Positions 31,179 to 34,820 of a stretch of 34,820 nt of DNA are shown here, one piece after another. The position numbers and the translations under genes are program-made. The notes under the pieces are model-generated. The model did not search any database and had not been told where the DNA came from. It saw only the letters and a program-made list of their open reading frames with translations. The first letter of the stretch is position 1. Every line of letters begins with the position of its first letter. The stretch is from contig CABUKS010000026.1 in NCBI GenBank assembly GCA_902492235.1, forward strand, positions 1-34,820, given 5' to 3'. The DNA comes from an uncultured Collinsella sp. GTDB taxonomy: Bacteria; Actinomycetota; Coriobacteriia; Coriobacteriales; Coriobacteriaceae.

Positions 31179-31889
31179 TTACCAGGGTGTTCTGGCCGTT
31201 GAGGACTCGATGGCTTCGTGGCGTTTGAGCTCGCGGCGCATGGTTTGTGAGTTGAGCCAGGCTGCTTGCCAGCCGCGGATGGGGTAGTGCGTCTGGTCGA
31301 GCTCAAACTGCGTATAGCCGCAGGCGTTGATGATCGTTGCCCCGCATGCGTGCTGACGCACGCGCTGAAAATCGTAACCGTAGCTTTGGTGTACATGCCC
31401 ATGCACCATGTAGTCGGCCCCCCAGGACTCAAGCGCCGTGTTAAAGCACTCGAATCCTCGATGCGGTAGATCGTCCAGATCACCCATACCGGCGGCGGGT
31501 GCATGGGTAAGCAGAATGTCGCACCCGCCGACCATCCTAACCTTACGCGACAGCTTACGCATGCGCTTGGACATCTCGCGTTCGGTGTACATGTTGGCGC
31601 CGTCGCGATAACGCATGGACCCGCCAAGGCCCGCAATGCGAATCCCTCGGTACGTGTACACGCTGTCCTCTACGCAGATACATCCACCCGGTGCATGACG
31701 TGCGTAGCGGTCATCGTGATTGCCGCGCACGTAGATGAGCGGTTTGTTGATGACCGTAACCAAAAACTCAAGATAGTCCGGGTCCAGATCGCCGGCGGAC
31801 AAAATCAGGTCGACTCCCTCAAAGCGTTCCTTGCGAAAGCACTCCCAAAGGCATCGTTCTTCGGTATCGGCTATGGCAAGGATTTTCAT
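31179..31889 (-). CDS. Calcineurin-like metallophosphoesterase
   Basis: 236 residues with the dimetal phosphoesterase motifs: KILAIADTEE (2-11), SAGDLD (31-36), VRGNHDD (54-60), LLTHAP (126-131) and HGHVH (163-167). The first motif normally reads Asp-x-His; here it is Asp-Thr-Glu, so one metal ligand is replaced. The other four are intact. The start overlaps the stop of the upstream BMP-like gene by four bases (ATGA), so the two are translated together. The substrate is unknown; phosphodiesters or small phosphates are typical. Confidence 0.82.
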   Translation of the reverse strand: MKILAIADTEERCLWECFRKERFEGVDLILSAGDLDPDYLEFLVTVINKPLIYVRGNHDDRYARHAPGGCICVEDSVYTYRGIRIAGLGGSMRYRDGANMYTEREMSKRMRKLSRKVRMVGGCDILLTHAPAAGMGDLDDLPHRGFECFNTALESWGADYMVHGHVHQSYGYDFQRVRQHACGATIINACGYTQFELDQTHYPIRGWQAAWLNSQTMRRELKRHEAIESSTARTPW

Positions 31890-33802
31890 AGGGCAGGGAC
31901 TTTCGGCTCATCGTCGAGCTGCGGAATGGTGCCTACCACGTTGTCCGCCAGCCAATTCATCTCGACAATCTGCGTGCTCGGCAGCGGAGGGAAGCCTTCG
32001 ATCTGTACCACGCCGTTCTGGCTGTGGAGCTCGCCGCCAAAGGGGTTGATGGATCCCTCAACAATGCCGTTGCGGAGCAACTGCACGAGTTTGCGCGTTT
32101 GGTAGGGTAGGCCCGGAGCGTAACGGATGTCGATAACGCCGGAGCTCATGCCGTACCAGTAGTTGACGGCGCGCACTTGGTTGTCGTCGCTGGTCTCGTC
32201 CCACGTGCCGTGAAGAAGGCTGCGAACGATGAGCTCGTAGTAACGGCCCCAGTTCCATACGGGCATGGCGATGCCGGTGACTTTGCCGTCGACCAAGCGG
32301 TGAAGCCCGTAGGCCGTTGGGTCTTCGAGCGACTTTGACATGTCAGCGCCGGTCATGACGCTCACGCCTTCGCGGCACATGGCCTCGGCAAGGCCTCCGG
32401 CGGGCACATCGCCCCAGGTGAGGATGACCTGCGCGCGCGGGTCGAGCAGCGAGGCGCCAATCGCAAAGGCGTTGATCTCGCTGAGTGCGCCCGAGGCGAA
32501 GACCGACGCGTGGTAACCGATGCGGTGGTTGTCCGCCATGCTGGCGGCAAGGGCGCCCAGCAGAAACTTGGCCTCGTACATCTTGCCAAAGTACGAACGG
32601 ACGCTTTGGTGGGGAAGGCCGATAGAGCAGTTGAGGAACCGAACCCGGGGATACTCAACGGCTGCCCTGAGCGTGTATTCCATCAGGCGGTGCGAGGTCG
32701 AGAAGATGACGTTTGCTCCATGTTTGACAGCCGTTTCCACGGCGGCGTAGAACACGTCCGGATCGTGGCAGTCCTCGAACGCCTCGGTGCGCACGATGCC
32801 GCCAAAGTGCTCATCGAGATACTGACGCCCTTGGTCGTGCAGGCTGTCCCAGCTCGACGTCGCACAGGGGAACTCATGGATAAAGGCGATGCGCAGGGGA
32901 TTGGCCGCCGAATAGACGGTCTTGCCCATAAAGAAGTTGAGCACGCCGGAGGTGGACTTGGCGGGCGTCTCCTCCTCGTCGACGCTCGGTGCTTCGACAA
33001 GATCGACCTTGTCCTCGTCATTTTTGCCGGCAATGACCAGCTCGCGCCAAATCTTGCACAGGCGGTTTACGACGATATCCGTCGGCGTATCCAGCAGGCG
33101 GTCCTGGTTGTACACATTGAGGTACACGAGCATGGCGTCGGCAGGCGTAATGTCCAGGTGGTCGCCGCCTGCGCGAAGGTAGGCGCGCTTAAAGAGCAGG
33201 AAGGTGTGGCGCAGGTAGTCGACCTTTTTCTGCGGCCATTTTTCGATAAGGTTCTGACCGAGCATCTTGGCGAGCGTTTCGTAGCTTCCCTCACGCGAGA
33301 ACTCGATCTCGTATAGGGGGCAGACGCGCCAAAACGCGCAGAATTCACCGTACAGGCGGCTTTCGACGGAATCCCATTTGCCGGGGTAGAGACGGGTGAC
33401 CTTGGCCGAAACCGTCGGGGCGTCTAGGAATTTGAGGACACTGACGCGTTTGTTGCCTTCCTGGACATAGAACCGATGCATGAACTCGGTGACGATGATG
33501 GGGTCGCGATAGCCCTCGGTTACCTGGATGTCGTAGAGGTTGGACCACTTGCGGGCGAACTCGGTGCTAAACGGAAGCAGGGGCATAAAGTTACACGAAA
33601 AGGCGGACTGACGGCCCTTGGTGACCGTGCCGACGACCATTTCGAGCGGAATATCCCGCAGGCCGACATTCTCTCGCTGACCTAAGGGGAGCTGAGCAAC
33701 CAAGCTATCGAGGTCCGTAAGGTATGGATGCTCGCTTTGGCTAATGGCGCGTCGACGTCCTTGCTCGCCGCGCTTGCGTGCTTGACGATAGGCCTCTTCC
33801 AT
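31886..33802 (-). CDS. ParB/sulfiredoxin-like domain fused to a BMP (PnrA-like) ligand-binding domain, cytosolic
   Basis: 638 residues with no signal peptide or lipobox: the N-terminus is charged (many Arg/Lys/Glu). Residues about 45-135 resemble a ParB/Srx-type domain (IPLEMVVGTVTKGR, then YVQEGNKRVSVLKF, with EGNKR at 115-119). A helical region (about 140-265) and an acidic linker follow. The second part (about 300-600) resembles the basic membrane protein family, which normally binds nucleosides outside the cell (FSTSHRLMEY, YFGKMYEAKFLLGALAA, IGYHAS, NWGRYYE). A BMP fold inside the cell suggests sensing rather than transport. It is followed by the metallophosphoesterase with an ATGA overlap. 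Function unknown. Confidence 0.7.
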   Translation of the reverse strand: MEEAYRQARKRGEQGRRRAISQSEHPYLTDLDSLVAQLPLGQRENVGLRDIPLEMVVGTVTKGRQSAFSCNFMPLLPFSTEFARKWSNLYDIQVTEGYRDPIIVTEFMHRFYVQEGNKRVSVLKFLDAPTVSAKVTRLYPGKWDSVESRLYGEFCAFWRVCPLYEIEFSREGSYETLAKMLGQNLIEKWPQKKVDYLRHTFLLFKRAYLRAGGDHLDITPADAMLVYLNVYNQDRLLDTPTDIVVNRLCKIWRELVIAGKNDEDKVDLVEAPSVDEEETPAKSTSGVLNFFMGKTVYSAANPLRIAFIHEFPCATSSWDSLHDQGRQYLDEHFGGIVRTEAFEDCHDPDVFYAAVETAVKHGANVIFSTSHRLMEYTLRAAVEYPRVRFLNCSIGLPHQSVRSYFGKMYEAKFLLGALAASMADNHRIGYHASVFASGALSEINAFAIGASLLDPRAQVILTWGDVPAGGLAEAMCREGVSVMTGADMSKSLEDPTAYGLHRLVDGKVTGIAMPVWNWGRYYELIVRSLLHGTWDETSDDNQVRAVNYWYGMSSGVIDIRYAPGLPYQTRKLVQLLRNGIVEGSINPFGGELHSQNGVVQIEGFPPLPSTQIVEMNWLADNVVGTIPQLDDEPKVPAL

Positions 33803-33860
33803 GATGTTGCTCCCTTAGTCGTTTAAACAACTATATAAACCATGGTACCACGAATGAAAA

Positions 33861-33893
33861 CCACCACAAAGGTGCCTGTCCCTATTTGACAGG
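33861..33893. repeat. GGGACAG-core palindrome abutting the mscS stop codon
   Basis: CCTGTC (33875-33880) pairs with GACAGG (33888-33893), preceded by CCACCACAAAGGTG. The last base touches the mscS stop codon (33894-33896). Same family as 31145. Confidence 0.65.
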
Positions 33894-34661
33894 TCAGGCG
33901 ATGATGGGGGCGATGGCGCGGATGCAGGCGTCGGCTGCCGTGAAAGTAGTGCTGTCGTCGCTGACGATAAAGATGATCTTGCCCTTGATGCCAAAGTCGC
34001 CGATCTCGCTAAAGAGTACGTAGGGCTCCTTGTCAAAGCCCGAGATGGGCGAGACGGCCGTTTTGGTTGCGCTCGTGAGCTCGTCTGCCAGCACGTCAAG
34101 GGAAGCCCACTTAGACGTGTCCTTTACGGCAACGGGCACGGCCACGCGCCCAAAGGGCATCAAATGCACGAGTGTGTTCTTGGAAATGTTGGAGTTGGGG
34201 ACGATGATGGTCTGTCCACAGGCATCCTCAATCGTTGTATGGCGCCAAGTGATGTCTTGGACCACGCCGGATACGCCGCCGACCTCGATATTGTCGCCGG
34301 GTTTGATGATGCCCATAAACGTCACCTGCATGCCGCCGATAAGGTTTGACAGCGTGTCCTGAAAGCCGAGCGAGATGGCGATGCCGCCGACGCCAAGAGC
34401 GGCGACGAGCGCGTTTGCGTTAATGCCAAAGCAGTTGTCGAGGATAAAGCTGCCGCCAATCATCCAGATGACGGCGCGCGCGATGTTGATGAAGATACTC
34501 GATGCCGGAAGCGGGTTATCGTCTCGGTTAAGCAGATGATTCAGGGTCTTGGATACGACCTTGGCGGCGACGGCGGTGCCTATCGCCAAGATGACGGCCC
34601 AGATGATGTTGTGGACCCACCGTTGCTCAAAGAAATGAAGAATCGGCTCAAACAATTCCAT
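33894..34661 (-). CDS. Small-conductance mechanosensitive channel (MscS family)
   Basis: 255-residue inner-membrane channel that opens on membrane tension. Three hydrophobic segments: about 18-36, 60-80, and the pore helix about 85-115 with ALVAALGVGGIAISLGFQDTLSNLIGG, a Gly/Ala-packed TM3. The cytoplasmic beta domain follows, with GDNIEVGGVSGVVQDITWRHT and VPNSNISKNTLVH. The ATG at 34661 has AGGAGG ten bases upstream; a longer frame from 34799 would run into the IS end and is rejected. Monocistronic. Confidence 0.9.
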   Translation of the reverse strand: MELFEPILHFFEQRWVHNIIWAVILAIGTAVAAKVVSKTLNHLLNRDDNPLPASSIFINIARAVIWMIGGSFILDNCFGINANALVAALGVGGIAISLGFQDTLSNLIGGMQVTFMGIIKPGDNIEVGGVSGVVQDITWRHTTIEDACGQTIIVPNSNISKNTLVHLMPFGRVAVPVAVKDTSKWASLDVLADELTSATKTAVSPISGFDKEPYVLFSEIGDFGIKGKIIFIVSDDSTTFTAADACIRAIAPIIA

Positions 34662-34725
34662 GTAGGGAAAACCTCCTAATGATCGTCCAACCATGATACC
34701 CACCAAGAAGCCCGTCCGATCAAAT

Positions 34726-34820
34726 TGAACTGCCTCCCATTTCTTGGACATGAGAAATGGGAGGCTTTCTTTATGCGCGTTGATTTGAGGGTGAAGCATG
34801 ATGTCGAGGCCAGGAAGGCG
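34726..34820 (+). mobile_element. Left end of an IS3-family-like insertion sequence (continues past window)
   Basis: TGAACTGCCTCCCATTTCTT begins at 34726 and continues GGACA, resembling IS3-family terminal repeats (TG..CTGCCC...GACA form). It contains CCTCCCATTTCT (34733-34744) and AGAAATGGGAGG (34753-34764), a perfect 12-bp hairpin followed by CTTTCTTT. A transposase-like frame starts at 34773. The right end is not in the window. Confidence 0.55.
34773..34820 (+). CDS. Transposase OrfA-like protein, N-terminal fragment (cut by window edge)
   Basis: Sixteen codons are visible, starting MRVDLRVKHDVEARKA. A short basic N-terminus leading to VEARKA resembles the beginning of the helix-turn-helix protein of IS3-type elements. 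No stop codon occurs before the edge. Too little is visible to be sure. Confidence 0.4.
   Translation, partial: MRVDLRVKHDVEARKA

Overview
The window looks like chromosomal DNA of a Collinsella-type coriobacterium (Actinomycetota, Coriobacteriia). The basis is GC-rich coding with strong G/C third positions, a housekeeping gene order typical of Gram-positives, a ThrE-type exporter, a giant double-ATPase acyl-CoA dehydratase activase typical of gut anaerobes, and gene content familiar from that group. The genus is an inference from recognised proteins; no search was run.

Layout. 1-2900: a threonine/serine exporter and a DUF2798 membrane protein, separated by palindromic repeats and a terminator-like leader. 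2900-8100: a 1479-residue dehydratase activase fused to DUF2229 and HgdB-like parts, overlapping a TetR regulator, with a near-ideal palindromic operator upstream. 8279-10979: clpC. 11005-11938: a RelB-type antitoxin with a PIN toxin behind an 11-bp-arm operator. 12087-13648: a PepD-type dipeptidase. 13673-15542: a HipA/HipB pair behind three operators spaced exactly 27 bp apart. 15572-16336: the manganese exporter MntP behind a yybP-ykoY riboswitch.

16497-21985 is a conserved block: disA-ispD-ispF-cysS-rlmB-yacP (c-di-AMP synthesis, two MEP isoprenoid enzymes, Cys-tRNA synthetase, a 23S rRNA methylase and an NYN RNase). Its order resembles the Bacillus yac cluster, but the mini-RNase III slot between cysS and rlmB holds a large hairpin instead. 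22013-26670 is accessory: a one-protein HTH-HipA-like kinase with its own operator triplet, a tRNA-Thr with attachment-like repeats, a solitary DUF262/DUF1524 (GmrSD-like) nuclease, and about 400 bp of highly ordered non-coding repeats. Those repeats are the most unusual feature here: six 16-nt motifs in alternating orientation, repeating with an exact 80-bp period, followed by five copies of a second motif.

26672-31130 is translation and transcription core: tRNA-Tyr/Thr/Met, tuf, rpmG, tRNA-Trp, secE, nusG, rplK, rplA. It ends in a terminator after rplA, without rplJ/rplL. 31179-33802 (minus strand) is a two-gene operon of a metallophosphoesterase and an unusual cytosolic ParB-like/BMP fusion. 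33894-34661 is an MscS channel. The right edge runs into the left end of an IS3-like element.

Two themes recur. Three toxin-antitoxin-like modules lie within about 12.5 kb, each behind its own inverted or multiple operator. A family of GGGACAG-core palindromes begins within two bases of the stop codons of three different genes.
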